Origin: Flexivirga aerilata
GTDB lineage: Bacteria > Actinomycetota > Actinomycetes > Actinomycetales > Dermatophilaceae
Assembly: GCF_013002715.1 (NCBI RefSeq)
Contig: NZ_JABENB010000001.1
Span: 1,984,001-2,048,000 of the forward strand
Direction of reading: 5' to 3'
Length of the DNA stretch: 64,000 nucleotides
Shown piece after piece: positions 1-8,504 of this stretch (positions are counted from its first letter, which is position 1; each line of letters starts with the position of its first letter). Position numbers and translations under genes: made by a program. The notes beneath the pieces were generated by a model. The model searched no databases. It saw only the letters and a list, made by a program, of their open reading frames with translations, and was not told the origin of the DNA.

Positions 1-1346
1 CCGGAGGCGGCACCTCGCTGGTGGGCCGGCACCGCATTCATGATCGCGGTGGTGTTGGGCGCGGAGAACATCCCCGAGCCGACGCCGTTGAGGAAGAGCA
101 GCAGCGCGAAGCTCCAGTAGTCGAAGTCGACCGGGATCAGCAACAGCCCGACGAAGGTCGCGGCGTTGAGCAGCAGCCCACCGCTGGCAAACGCGCGGGC
201 GCCGAACCGGTCGGACAGGTAACCGGACACCGGGCCGGCGATGAGGAAGCCGATCGTGAGCGGTAGTAGGAAGATTCCCGCCCATAGCGGGGTCGACTCG
301 TAGTCGTAGCCGCGCAGCGGTAGCCAGATGCCCTGCAGCCAGATGATCAGCATGAACTGCATGCCACCGCGGCCGATCGAGGCGAGCAGCCCGGCGAAGT
401 TGCCCGCGCTGAACGCCTTGATGCGGAACAACCCCATCGAGAACATCGGGTCCGCCACCCGCGTCTCGATGACGCAGAACGCGACGAGCACGAGCGCCCC
501 ACCGACGAGACCGGCGAGCACCCACGGGTTGGTCCAGCCCATCGTGTGCCCTCCATACGGCTGGATGCCGTAGGTGATCGCGACCAGGATCGCGGTGACG
601 CCGACCGCGAAGGTGAGGTTGCCCGGCAGGTCGAGTCGGCCGCGCCGGGTGCTGCCGAGCTCGTGGAGTGACTTGTAGGACCAGATCGTGCCGAGCAGCC
701 CGATCGGCACGCTCACCCAGAAGACCGCGCGCCAATGCCATTCGGAGAGAACGCCGCCGATGATGAGGCCGAGGAACGACCCGGCGATCGCCGCGACCTG
801 GTTGATGCCGAGCGCCATCCCGCGCTGGGTGGAGGGGAATGCGTCGGTGAGGATCGCGGTCGAGTTGGCCATCAGCATCGCGCCGCCGACCCCTTGCACG
901 ATGCGCCCGACGATGATCCAGAGCGCGCCGGAGCCGCCGCCCCACGGGTCGAGCGAGAGCAGGATCGAGGCGATGGTGAAGACGACGAAGCCGAGGTTGT
1001 AGATCTTCACCCGGCCGAACATGTCGCCGAGCCGCCCGAGCGCCACCACCAGCACCGCCGAGACCACCAGGTAGCCCATCAGGGTCCAGAGCAGGTAGCT
1101 GATGTTGCCGGCACCGAGCGGGTCGAGGTCGATTCCGCGGAAGATCGCCGGCAGCGAGATGATCACGATCGAGGAGTTGATCGTCGCCATCAGCACGCCG
1201 AGCGTGGTGTTGGACAGCGCCACCCACTTGTAGTGCGGGTGGTCGGCCTCGTACCGGCGGCGCGGGCCGCGCCGGCGGGCGTCGACGGCGTGCCGGCCGG
1301 CGGAGGGACGATCGGGTGCGGGGGAGGGGCGGGGAGCTTCGGTCAC
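1..1346 (-). CDS. MFS drug/multidrug exporter (DHA2-like), 3' end outside window
   Basis: Inner-membrane proton-driven exporter of the major facilitator superfamily. 448 codons are visible from the GTG at 1346; the C-terminus lies beyond the left edge. A charged N-terminal tail of about 35 residues precedes the first membrane helix. The loop 2-3 motif A reads GRLGDMFGRVK, and a segment like antiporter motif C (GSFLGLIIGGVL) is followed by WRAVFWVSVPIG, as is usual in the 14-helix DHA2 exporters. Many hydrophobic segments follow. The substrate cannot be told from sequence. The gene is divergent from dapB, and a perfect odd palindrome at 1377-1389 lies about 30 nt before its start, suggesting control by a local repressor that is not encoded here. 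Confidence 0.85.
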   Translation of the reverse strand, partial: MTEAPRPSPAPDRPSAGRHAVDARRRGPRRRYEADHPHYKWVALSNTTLGVLMATINSSIVIISLPAIFRGIDLDPLGAGNISYLLWTLMGYLVVSAVLVVALGRLGDMFGRVKIYNLGFVVFTIASILLSLDPWGGGSGALWIIVGRIVQGVGGAMLMANSTAILTDAFPSTQRGMALGINQVAAIAGSFLGLIIGGVLSEWHWRAVFWVSVPIGLLGTIWSYKSLHELGSTRRGRLDLPGNLTFAVGVTAILVAITYGIQPYGGHTMGWTNPWVLAGLVGGALVLVAFCVIETRVADPMFSMGLFRIKAFSAGNFAGLLASIGRGGMQFMLIIWLQGIWLPLRGYDYESTPLWAGIFLLPLTIGFLIAGPVSGYLSDRFGARAFASGGLLLNAATFVGLLLIPVDFDYWSFALLLFLNGVGSGMFSAPNTTAIMNAVPAHQRGAAS

Positions 1347-1376
1347 AGGCGGGACGGCTTTCGGTCGCTCGATTCG

Positions 1377-1389
1377 TTACCTTAGGTAA
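1377..1389. promoter_or_regulatory. palindromic operator candidate upstream of the MFS gene
   Basis: TTACCTTAGGTAA has 6-bp perfect arms around one central base. It lies in a locally A/T-rich island about 30 nt upstream of the MFS start, in the divergent dapB intergenic region. MarR- and TetR-type repressors commonly bind such sites before exporter genes; the binding protein is unknown. Confidence 0.4.
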
Positions 1390-1473
1390 TGAATATAGCA
1401 ATGGTATGACGAAACGGAAGGCGTCTCCGTCTGATGCGTGAGACGTGTCCGGATCCCGGACGGCGCGCTGTCC

Positions 1474-1479
1474 TAACCT
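1474..1479 (+). promoter_or_regulatory. -10 box of leaderless dapB
   Basis: TAACCT lies 7 nt before the GTG at 1487, so transcription would begin at or next to the start codon. There is no Shine-Dalgarno sequence before that GTG. Confidence 0.45.
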
Positions 1480-1486
1480 GATCGGC

Positions 1487-2233
1487 GTGACTGACACGAT
1501 CGATGTCGCCGTCATCGGCGCCTCCGGACGCATGGGCTCCACCACGTGTGAGGCGGTGGAGGCGGCCGACGGACTACGGCTGGTCGGCCGGTATGACGAG
1601 GGCGACGACCTCGGTGACCTCGGCGGAGCGCAGGTCGCGATCGACTTCACCGTGCCGAGCGCGTCCCCGGCCAACGTCGCCTACTGCGTCGACCGCGACG
1701 TCAGCGTCGTCGTCGGCACCACCGGCTGGGACGACGCCAAGCTCGACACGCTGAAAAAGCAACTGGCGCAGCATGATTCGGTCGGCGTGCTGATCGCCCC
1801 CAACTTCGCGATCGGCGCGTTGCTGATGATGTCGTTCGCCCAGCAGGCGGCCCGGTTCTACGAGTCCGTCGAGGTCGTCGAGACCCACCACTCCGGCAAG
1901 GTCGACGCTCCGTCGGGCACCGCCGCGCGGACCGCCCGGCTGATCGCGCAGGCCCGCGACGAGGCGGGCCTCGGGCCGGTCCCGGACGCGACGCAGACCG
2001 ACCCGGACGGCGCCCGCGGGGCGGACGTCGACGGCATACCGGTGCACGCGCTGCGGCTGCGCGGCCGCGTCGCCCACCAGGAGGTCGACTTCGGCGCCGA
2101 GGGCGAGGCGCTCACGATCCGGCACGACTCGTTCGACCGGGTCAGCTTCATGCCCGGCGTGATCGAGGGGGTCCGTCAGGTCGGGCAGCACCCGGGCCTC
2201 ACCGTCGGCCTGGAGCACTACCTCGGTCTGTAG
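1487..2233 (+). CDS. dapB: 4-hydroxy-tetrahydrodipicolinate reductase DapB
   Basis: Cytosolic NAD(P)H-dependent reductase of the diaminopimelate/lysine pathway, acting after DapA (encoded at 21.5 kb). The Rossmann motif GASGRMG is at residues 11-17. The DapB signature E-x-H-H-x2-G-K-x-D-x-P-S-G-T-A is at about 132-145, with the catalytic His pair and Lys138. The product is 248 aa, normal for actinobacterial DapB. The GTG at 1487 is preferred over the in-frame upstream start at 1445 because the protein then begins at the usual distance from the Rossmann fold and a -10-like TAACCT lies 7 nt upstream. The gene stands alone and divergent from the MFS gene. Confidence 0.95.
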   Translation: MTDTIDVAVIGASGRMGSTTCEAVEAADGLRLVGRYDEGDDLGDLGGAQVAIDFTVPSASPANVAYCVDRDVSVVVGTTGWDDAKLDTLKKQLAQHDSVGVLIAPNFAIGALLMMSFAQQAARFYESVEVVETHHSGKVDAPSGTAARTARLIAQARDEAGLGPVPDATQTDPDGARGADVDGIPVHALRLRGRVAHQEVDFGAEGEALTIRHDSFDRVSFMPGVIEGVRQVGQHPGLTVGLEHYLGL

Positions 2234-2403
2234 GTGCATCGCGGGGACGTGCCTGGCGCGCCGTGGTCGCGCGCACGTCGACCGCACGCCGCCTGCCGTT
2301 CACCGATGTGTCGGCCTCCCCGCCTAGCGTGACCTGACCGGCCGGCCTCCTCGGGCCCGCGCCGCGCCCGAACACCGTTGGAGGAGCCATCGTTTCCGAC
2401 GTC

Positions 2404-3096
2404 ATGTCGTTCATCGAAGGTCTGATGGACTCCGTCACCGTCTACCCGATGCTGACGGCGATCTCGTTCGTGGACGCGCTGATTCCCGTCATACCGAGCG
2501 AGGCGCCGATCATCATGGCGGGCGTCTACGCGGCGTCGACCGGTCAGCCGTTCGTGCCGCTGGTGGTGGTCGCGGCGTTCCTCGGCGCGTTCGCCGGCGA
2601 CCACGTCACCTACTTCGTCGGCCGGCGCTTCAGCGGCCTGATCGACCGCACCCGTCCGGACAGCCGCCGCGGCAAGGTGCTGGCCTCCACCCGGGAGCTG
2701 CTCGACCGGCGCGGCCCGACCGCCCTCATCGTCGCGCGGTTCATCCCCTGGGGACGCATCGGCGTCAACCTGCTGATGGGCGCGACCGGCACGCCGCTGC
2801 GCAAGTATTCGCCGTACGACGCGATCGGCGTGCTGGTCTGGGCGGTCTACGGCGTCGGCGTCGGGTATGTCGGCGGCTCCGCCTTCGAGAACAACCCGCT
2901 CGCCGGGCTGGTGCTCGGGCTGGGCGTCGCGCTGGTCTTCACGCTGATCGTCGAGTGGGTGCGTGCGCGGCTGGCCAGGCGGCGCGAACGCCGGCAGCCC
3001 GAGCGCAGCCCGGTGCCGGCCGGACAGCCGCTGCGCTCAACCGAGTCCGGCGACAGCCCCGCCGGATCCCGTGGTGGTGCGCGCGGGCGCGTGTAG
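2404..3096 (+). CDS. DedA family membrane protein
   Basis: Polytopic inner-membrane protein of the DedA (SNARE-associated/VTT) family, 230 aa. Characterised members act in undecaprenyl-phosphate or phospholipid flipping and envelope homeostasis. An acidic residue in VIPSEAP near residue 34 and the motif ARFIPWGR in the second half match the conserved membrane-embedded acidic and basic positions. A long basic, Ser/Gly-rich cytosolic tail of about 45 residues follows the last helix. The start is uncertain: a strong GGAGGAG at 2380-2386 lies 17 nt before the ATG used here, with no standard start codon closer in frame. The stop is followed closely by a glutamine amidotransferase gene. Confidence 0.85.
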   Translation: MSFIEGLMDSVTVYPMLTAISFVDALIPVIPSEAPIIMAGVYAASTGQPFVPLVVVAAFLGAFAGDHVTYFVGRRFSGLIDRTRPDSRRGKVLASTRELLDRRGPTALIVARFIPWGRIGVNLLMGATGTPLRKYSPYDAIGVLVWAVYGVGVGYVGGSAFENNPLAGLVLGLGVALVFTLIVEWVRARLARRRERRQPERSPVPAGQPLRSTESGDSPAGSRGGARGRV

Positions 3097-3121
3097 CGAG
3101 GGGTCGTGGTTGGCTGAGCGT

Positions 3122-3844
3122 ATGGCGCAACCCACGCTCACCCTGATCCGTAACGACGCCGACAGCGGCCCCGGCCGCCTGCTCACGTGGGCTGCCGCGG
3201 CCGGTGTCGCGGTGCGGCAGGTGCGGGCCGATCAGGGCGAGCCGGTGCCCGCGGACGCCGACGGCATCGACGGGCTGGTGCTGCTCGGCGGCGGCCTGCT
3301 GCCGGACGACGACGCGAAGGCGCCCTGGCTCGCCGACGAGCGGGCGCTGGTCGCGTCCGCCCTGCGGCATGACGTGCCGGTGCTCGGCATCTGTCTCGGC
3401 GGCCAACTGCTCGCCCACGTCGGCGGCGGCCGGGTCGAGGGCGACCACGGCCTGCCCGAACGCGGTGTCACCGAGCTGACCCTGCGTCCCGAGGCGGCGG
3501 GCGACGCGCTGCTGGGCGAGCTCGCGATGTCCCGGGCGACGAGCGGAGCACCCGTCATCGCGGTCGAGAGCCACCGGGACCAGATGACCGTCCTGCCCGA
3601 GGGCGCGGTCTGGCTGGCCAGCAGCGCACGCACCCCGCACCAGGCGTTCCGCCTCGGCGAACGCGCCTGGGGGCTGCAGTGGCATCCCGAATCGTCGGCG
3701 GAGCGGGTCGCCCAGTGGGACCGGAAAACGTTGCGGGAGCAAGGTTTCGACCCCGACGAGGTGGTGCGGGTCGCGCAGGAGCGGGACGAGGAACTGGCGC
3801 AGACGTGGGGGCCGGTGTTCGGCCGGTTCCTGAGCCTGCTCTGA
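3122..3844 (+). CDS. type 1 glutamine amidotransferase domain protein
   Basis: Class I glutamine amidotransferase (GMP-synthase-like GATase1), 240 aa, probably hydrolysing glutamine or a related amide for an unidentified partner. The nucleophile elbow is GICLGGQ with Cys91; the catalytic His and Glu lie in WHPE at 188-190. The length fits stand-alone GATases, and no synthetase domain is present. An in-frame TTG at 3110 has a GAGGGG 6 nt upstream and would add four residues, so it is a credible alternative start. The gene follows dedA by a short gap and converges on lutC. The 158-bp gap downstream holds only a weak inverted repeat (3891-3897 with 3926-3932). Confidence 0.8.
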   Translation: MAQPTLTLIRNDADSGPGRLLTWAAAAGVAVRQVRADQGEPVPADADGIDGLVLLGGGLLPDDDAKAPWLADERALVASALRHDVPVLGICLGGQLLAHVGGGRVEGDHGLPERGVTELTLRPEAAGDALLGELAMSRATSGAPVIAVESHRDQMTVLPEGAVWLASSARTPHQAFRLGERAWGLQWHPESSAERVAQWDRKTLREQGFDPDEVVRVAQERDEELAQTWGPVFGRFLSLL

Positions 3845-4002
3845 CCGCGACGGGAGGGGTAATCGGAGGGGCAACGCGGGCTCTCGGCCGTGCGTGAGTT
3901 CCCCGCACCGGGAGGGCGCCCCGCGTCACGCAACCGGCTCGCGGGCGCAGGACGGTCGCCGGGGGCGGAACAGCGGCGCAGGACGAGGACGCGGATACCG
4001 GG

Positions 4003-4917
4003 TCACCCGCGCAGGACGATGACCCGCAGCGTGCGCGGCCCGTGTACACCTTCGACCCGGTCGAGCTCGATGTCGCTGGTCGCGCTCGGCCCGCTGATCC
4101 AGGTGAGGGGTCGCCCGGCGCACACGGCTGCCGCGAGCGCGGCCGTCGCGTCCGGCACGTCGTGCACGATTTGGTCCTCGCGCACCACGCAGACGTGCAG
4201 ATCCGGCACGAGGGACAGCGCCCGGCGGCCTTGCGCCGCGCCGTGGTCCAGCACGATCGTGCCGGTCACGGCGACGCCCAGCGCGGCGCCGGTGACGACC
4301 GCGTCGATCCCGTCGAGGTCGTCGGGTGACAGCGCGGCGTCGGTCACCTGCCGGGCCGTGACCCGCGAAAGCCACTGTGCCGGCACGCCATCCGGCACCA
4401 CCACGGTGGCCGCGTCGCCGAGGGCGGCAGCGATCGCGTCGGCAATCGCGCCGGGAGCCGGGTCGGTCACCAGATCCGGGTCGTTGGGAGCGTCGGTGCC
4501 GGTGCCGGTGCCGGTGCCGGTGTCGGGGTTGATGCCGGTGTCGGCGCTGACGACCGTCACTTCGGCCCGGTAGTCGGCCATGCGTTCGGCGAACAGGCCG
4601 ACCAGGCCGGCCGCGTCGGCGCTCTTGGGCCGCCGCCCGGCCGGGTCGGTCGCGTCCGTGTCGGCACGTCGAGCGTCCGCGGATTCGGTTGGCACATCTG
4701 CGGATTCGGCGGATTCGGCGAACCCAGAGAGTCCAGAGAACTCAGCGGATTCAGGAGACTCAGGGGACGCTGCGGACCCAGGAGATACAGGGGACTCAGG
4801 GGATGCTGCGGACCCAGGGGAGACAGGGGACTCAGGGGCAGTGGCAGCAGCCGCCGCGTTCGCGCTCCGGATGCGGCGCAGGATCTCCTCGCGCGCCCCG
4901 CCCGCACCGCCGGTCAT
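4003..4917 (-). CDS. lutC: lactate utilization protein LutC (LUD domain)
   Basis: Third subunit of the LutABC L-lactate oxidase complex. The C-terminal half has the LUD-domain hallmark SGPSATSDIE and ends shortly after it, as usual. The start overlaps the lutB stop by ATGA (4914-4917), so it is translationally coupled. At 304 aa it is longer than typical LutC (about 200-240) because of a Pro/Ser/Glu/Ala-rich low-complexity stretch at about residues 25-95 and a short Gly-Thr repeat near residue 140. Both come from short DNA repeats at 4700-4850 and 4496-4520. The conserved core appears intact, so the insert is likely a surface linker. Confidence 0.88.
   Translation of the reverse strand: MTGGAGGAREEILRRIRSANAAAAATAPESPVSPGSAASPESPVSPGSAASPESPESAEFSGLSGFAESAESADVPTESADARRADTDATDPAGRRPKSADAAGLVGLFAERMADYRAEVTVVSADTGINPDTGTGTGTGTDAPNDPDLVTDPAPGAIADAIAAALGDAATVVVPDGVPAQWLSRVTARQVTDAALSPDDLDGIDAVVTGAALGVAVTGTIVLDHGAAQGRRALSLVPDLHVCVVREDQIVHDVPDATAALAAAVCAGRPLTWISGPSATSDIELDRVEGVHGPRTLRVIVLRG
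4700..4850. repeat. short degenerate repeats within lutC
   Basis: Repeated GGGGACTCAGGGG-like units of about 9-15 bp encode the Pro/Ser/Glu/Ala-rich insert of LutC. A separate run of about five GTGCCG/GTGTCG hexamers lies at 4496-4525. Both are inside the coding frame and look like replication-slippage products. Confidence 0.6.
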
Positions 4918-6509
4918 GCCTGGCCTCGGTGGGTGCGGGCCCACCACTGACGGAACGACTCCCGCGGCGGGGCGGGCACGTCGCGGGCCGCGGTCCACGC
5001 CCCGGCCGGTCCGGGGAGCCAGCCGGGCAGCCGGTAGCTCGCCCGCGCCTGACCAATCGTGCCGTCACCGATCCTGCCATCACCGATCCTGCCGTCATCA
5101 GTCACGCCGTCACCGGTCGCGTCGTCACCAGGCGCCCCGTCACCGGCCGCCCGGCTTCCGGTCCGCAGCACGCGCGCTGCCGCGGTGACACCCTGCTGCG
5201 CGACCTTGAGCCGGCCCGGTCTGCCGAGCAGCCACTGGGTGCCCCGCATCGCGATCGCCTGAGCGTCCGGCAGCCCGCCGCGGTGTTCGTCGACCACCTG
5301 GCCACGCAGCCGCACCAGCAGTCTCGGGATGTCGATGCGCACCGGGCAGGCGTCGAAACACGCGCCGCACAGGCTGGAGGCGTAGGGGAGCGACTGGTCG
5401 AGTTTGCTTGCGGTTCCTCGCAGTTGAGGCGTCAGCACCGCACCGATCGGCCCGGGGTAGACCGACCCGTAGGCGTGGCCGCCGGTGCGTTCGTAGACCG
5501 GACAGACGTTGAGGCAGGCCGAGCAGCGGATGCACCGCAGCGCCTCGCGGCCGACCGCGTCCTCCAGCACATGGGTGCGGCCGTTGTCGACCAGCACGAC
5601 GTGCACGTCCTGCGGCCCGTCGCCCTCGCTCACCCCGGTCCACATCGAGGTGTAGGGGTTCATCCGCTCGGCGGTGCTCGACCGGGGGAGCAGTTGCAGG
5701 AAGACGTCGAGGTCGTCCCAGGACGGCAGCACCTTCTCGATGCCGACCACCGAGATCAGCGTCTCCGGCAGGGTCAGGCACATCCGGCCGTTGCCCTCCG
5801 ACTCGAGCACCACCAGGGTGCCGGTGTCCGCGACCGCGAAGTTGGCGCCCGACACGGCCACCCGCGCCCGCAGGAACTTCTCCCGCAGGTGCAGCCGCGC
5901 GGCCTCGGCGAGCGCGGCGGGGTCGTCGGTCAGCTCGGCGGGCGCGGGGCGGCCGGTCTGCGCCATACGGGCAGTGAAGATGTCGCGAATCTCGCTGCGG
6001 CCCTTGTGAATTGCCGGCACCAGGATGTGCGACGGCCAGTCGTCACCGAGCTGCACGATCAGCTCGGCGAGGTCGGTCTCCCAAGCGTGTATGCCGGCCG
6101 CCTCGAGCGCCTCGTTGAGACCGATCTCCTGGGTGGCCATCGACTTGACCTTCACGACCTCGTCCGAGCCGGTCGCCTGCACCAGGCGGGTGACGATCGC
6201 GTTGGCCTCGTCGGCGTCCCGGGCCCAGTGCACGGTCGCGCCGGCCGCGGTCAGCCGCTCCTCCAGGCGCAGCAGGTGGTCGTCGAGCCGGGCCAGTGTG
6301 GAGTCCTTGATGTCCGCAGCGCGCCGCCGCAGCTCCTCCCACTCGGGCACCTCGGCGACCGCGGCCGCCCGCTTCGCGCGGATCGTGCGGGTGGCGTGCC
6401 GCAGGTTGCGCCGCTGCCGATCGAGGCCGAGCTCGTGCCGTGCCGCCTGCGGGAACGCCGGCATCCCGAGGAAGAACTCGGTCGTCGTACCCACCGGGTT
6501 GGTGCTCAT
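4914..6509 (-). CDS. lutB: lactate utilization iron-sulfur protein LutB
   Basis: Iron-sulfur subunit of LutABC, which oxidises L-lactate to pyruvate; 531 aa. The N-terminal LUD-like domain (about 1-320) precedes two ferredoxin-type clusters: CxxCxxCxxxC at Cys326-336 (CIRCSACLNVCP) and CGACFDACP around 381-389. Between them lies the family segment GHAYGSVYPGPIGAVLTPQL. The C-terminus holds a short Gly/Asp/Ile repeat (DGRIGDG, about 485-500) before a conserved-looking tail. The ATG at 6509 is chosen because GGAGGAGG lies 5-12 nt upstream and because it overlaps the lutA stop by 4 bp. It is the third gene of a four-gene chain: phosphatase-lutA-lutB-lutC. Confidence 0.93.
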   Translation of the reverse strand: MSTNPVGTTTEFFLGMPAFPQAARHELGLDRQRRNLRHATRTIRAKRAAAVAEVPEWEELRRRAADIKDSTLARLDDHLLRLEERLTAAGATVHWARDADEANAIVTRLVQATGSDEVVKVKSMATQEIGLNEALEAAGIHAWETDLAELIVQLGDDWPSHILVPAIHKGRSEIRDIFTARMAQTGRPAPAELTDDPAALAEAARLHLREKFLRARVAVSGANFAVADTGTLVVLESEGNGRMCLTLPETLISVVGIEKVLPSWDDLDVFLQLLPRSSTAERMNPYTSMWTGVSEGDGPQDVHVVLVDNGRTHVLEDAVGREALRCIRCSACLNVCPVYERTGGHAYGSVYPGPIGAVLTPQLRGTASKLDQSLPYASSLCGACFDACPVRIDIPRLLVRLRGQVVDEHRGGLPDAQAIAMRGTQWLLGRPGRLKVAQQGVTAAARVLRTGSRAAGDGAPGDDATGDGVTDDGRIGDGRIGDGTIGQARASYRLPGWLPGPAGAWTAARDVPAPPRESFRQWWARTHRGQA

Positions 6510-7294
6510 CGGGCCTCCTCCTGCCGCGCCTCCTGCTCCTCCCGGGTGCTGGCCAGCACCTCGGCGAGGTGGATCGGCCGGACGGTGCGACCCTGGTGAC
6601 CGAGCAGGCCGCCGATCTGGGCGAGGCACGAATTGTCCCCGGACACAACGTATTCGGCGCCCGTGTCGGTGATGTTGCGGACCTTCTCCTCACCCATTGC
6701 GACAGACACGTCCGGGTTCTTGACTGCGAACGTCCCACCGAAACCACAACACTCGTCCGCGCCGGGCAGCGGCACCAGCTCCAGGCCCTCCACTGCCGCC
6801 AGCAGCCGCGTCGGCCGGTCGCCGACCCGCAGCATGCGCAGCGAGTGGCACGTGGGGTGGTAGGTCACCCGGTGCGGGAACCACGCGCCGACGTCGGTCA
6901 CCCCGAGCACGTCGACGAGGAACTCGCTGAGTTCGTGGACGCGCGGGCCGACCTCGGCGACCGCTCGCGCCAGACCGGGGTCGCCGGCGCGACGTGCGAG
7001 AGCCGCATATTGCTCGCGCACCGAACCGACGCAGGAGCCGGACGGTGCGACGACGGCGTCATACCCGCCGAACACCTCGACGAAGCGGCGCACGAGCGGG
7101 ACGGCCTCGTCGGCATACCCGGTGTTGGTGAGCATCTGCCCGCAGCAGGTCTGCTGCGCCGGGAAGTCGAGCGCGACGCCGAGGCGTTCGAGGAGGCGCA
7201 CGGTGGCCTTCGGAGTCTCCGGCCACATCGTGTCGTTGAAGCAGGTCGCGAAGAGCGCGACCCGCCCGGGGCTGGTCGGCGCCGGGTTATTCAT
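6506..7294 (-). CDS. lutA: lactate utilization protein LutA (CCG-domain)
   Basis: 262-aa subunit of the L-lactate oxidation complex, related to the CCG-domain subunits of glycolate oxidase and heterodisulfide reductase. It has the two expected cysteine motifs: CCGQ at 50-53 and CCGFGG at 182-187. Conserved ATCFND and TYHPTCHS segments also support the family. The start overlaps the stop of the upstream phosphatase gene by ATGA (7291-7294), and its own stop overlaps lutB by ATGA. Expression is therefore expected to follow the phosphatase promoter at 8079-8084. Confidence 0.93.
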   Translation of the reverse strand: MNNPAPTSPGRVALFATCFNDTMWPETPKATVRLLERLGVALDFPAQQTCCGQMLTNTGYADEAVPLVRRFVEVFGGYDAVVAPSGSCVGSVREQYAALARRAGDPGLARAVAEVGPRVHELSEFLVDVLGVTDVGAWFPHRVTYHPTCHSLRMLRVGDRPTRLLAAVEGLELVPLPGADECCGFGGTFAVKNPDVSVAMGEEKVRNITDTGAEYVVSGDNSCLAQIGGLLGHQGRTVRPIHLAEVLASTREEQEARQEEAR

Positions 7295-8070
7295 CCGATG
7301 AGTTTGGCACGGAGGGCGGCCACCTGGTCCGCACTCCAGCCGTTCGCCTCCAGCCAGCCGGCGACCGAGCCGTAGTCGGTGTCGATCGCGTCGAGCACCC
7401 GGGTGATCGTCTCGGCGCGGGAGTGGTGCGCCTCCAGCGGGACGCCCTCGAGGTTCTCGGCATACCCGGGCACCGCGCTGAGTCGCTGCACGATGCGCTC
7501 GGAACGCTCGGTGCTCGCCACGTAGTCGGCGACGATCTCCTCGCGCGGCACGCCGGCGACGGACAACGCCATCGCCACGACCGTGCCGGTGCGGTCCTTG
7601 CCGGCGGCGCAATGCACCAGGGTCGCGCCGTCGCTGGTGGCGATCACGTCGAGTGCGGCGCTCACCGAGTCGGGGCGTTCGGCGAGATAACTCAGGTAGT
7701 GGCTCGCGGTCGGGTTGTCGTCGCGCGGCTCGTCCTTGCGCCCGTGCCACGGCAGCACCAGCGCGTCCTTGGTGCTGATCGGCTGCTCCGCGGGGAAGAG
7801 CGAATGATGGTGGTGGGTGATCGTGCTGACCTGCTGCAACGGGCCCGGGCCGGTGATGTGCAACTCCATGTCGGTGCGCAGGTCGACGATGTCGGTCACG
7901 CCGTGGTCCTCGACGAGCAGGCGGATGTCCTCGTCGGTGAGGTCCTGCAGGTTGTCCGAGCGCAACAGCCGCGACGGGCGCACCGCGCCACCGTCACCGG
8001 TCGGCAGGCCACCGAGGTCGCGCATGTTCGCGACGCCGTCGAGATCGATCCAGGAGGGTGTCGTCGTCAC
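7291..8070 (-). CDS. tyrosine/dual-specificity protein phosphatase (Y_phosphatase3 type)
   Basis: 259-aa cytosolic phosphatase of the actinobacterial MptpB-like family. The family N-terminal signature NMRDLGG is at 15-21. The P-loop HCAAGKDRTG at 153-162 supplies nucleophile Cys154, Arg160 and the Lys/Asp pair typical of the group, some members of which act on phosphoinositides as well as phosphotyrosine. The GTG at 8070 is chosen because TAGCCT lies 8 nt upstream; the in-frame TTG at 8079 would lie inside that box. It is the first gene of a chain with lutA, lutB and lutC joined by three successive 4-bp overlaps, which ties it to lactate use. Its substrate is unknown. Confidence 0.85.
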   Translation of the reverse strand: MTTTPSWIDLDGVANMRDLGGLPTGDGGAVRPSRLLRSDNLQDLTDEDIRLLVEDHGVTDIVDLRTDMELHITGPGPLQQVSTITHHHHSLFPAEQPISTKDALVLPWHGRKDEPRDDNPTASHYLSYLAERPDSVSAALDVIATSDGATLVHCAAGKDRTGTVVAMALSVAGVPREEIVADYVASTERSERIVQRLSAVPGYAENLEGVPLEAHHSRAETITRVLDAIDTDYGSVAGWLEANGWSADQVAALRAKLIG

Positions 8071-8078
8071 AATCCTCA

Positions 8079-8084
8079 AGGCTA
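8079..8084 (-). promoter_or_regulatory. -10 box of the phosphatase-lutABC operon
   Basis: TAGCCT on the minus strand, 8 nt before the GTG at 8070, fits a leaderless actinobacterial start. It would drive all four genes. No clear operator palindrome was seen in the gap 8071-8189. Confidence 0.45.
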
Positions 8085-8189
8085 GACGGCCGATCCGGCG
8101 CGCGGGCGTCGGCCGGGTGATCGCCGATGCCCGGGCTGGCGTGGCTGCTCGGCGTCGGGCGATCAGCCGGCCCCCACGGCGTCGGCCGG

Positions 8190-8504
8190 TCAGCCGACTC
8201 CGAAGGCGCGCAGCACCGCGGCGGTGGCCGCCGCCGCGATCACCACGACCAGGAACGGCGCCCGCGCGAACAGGCAGCAGATCGCCACGCCCAGGCCCGC
8301 GGCACGTGCGTCGATGGTGACGTCGCCCGAGCCGGTCGTGAGTGCCTGCACCGCGATCAGGGCCGAGAGCAGCGCGACCGGCAGATAGCGCATCACCCGG
8401 TCGGTGAGCGGGTGGTCGAGCGCGGACTGCGGCACGACATACCCGAGGAACTTGGTGGCGAAGCTGATCGCGCTCGCGATCAGCACGGTGAGCCAGAGGT
8501 CCAT
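8190..8504 (-). CDS. azlD: branched-chain amino acid exporter small subunit AzlD
   Basis: 104-aa membrane protein with three to four hydrophobic segments, the expected size for AzlD (BrnE), the small partner of AzlC (BrnF) in export of branched-chain amino acids. The central RVMRYLPVALLSAL segment resembles the conserved region of the family. Its ATG overlaps the azlC stop by one base (TGATG at 8502-8506). Longer upstream extensions of this frame run antisense through azlC reading frames and are not real. Confidence 0.85.
   Translation of the reverse strand: MDLWLTVLIASAISFATKFLGYVVPQSALDHPLTDRVMRYLPVALLSALIAVQALTTGSGDVTIDARAAGLGVAICCLFARAPFLVVVIAAAATAAVLRAFGVG

Noticed and set aside
4689-6599. 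636-codon plus-strand open frame opposite lutB
   Set aside because: Antisense shadow of LutB, whose iron-sulfur motifs and overlaps are clear.
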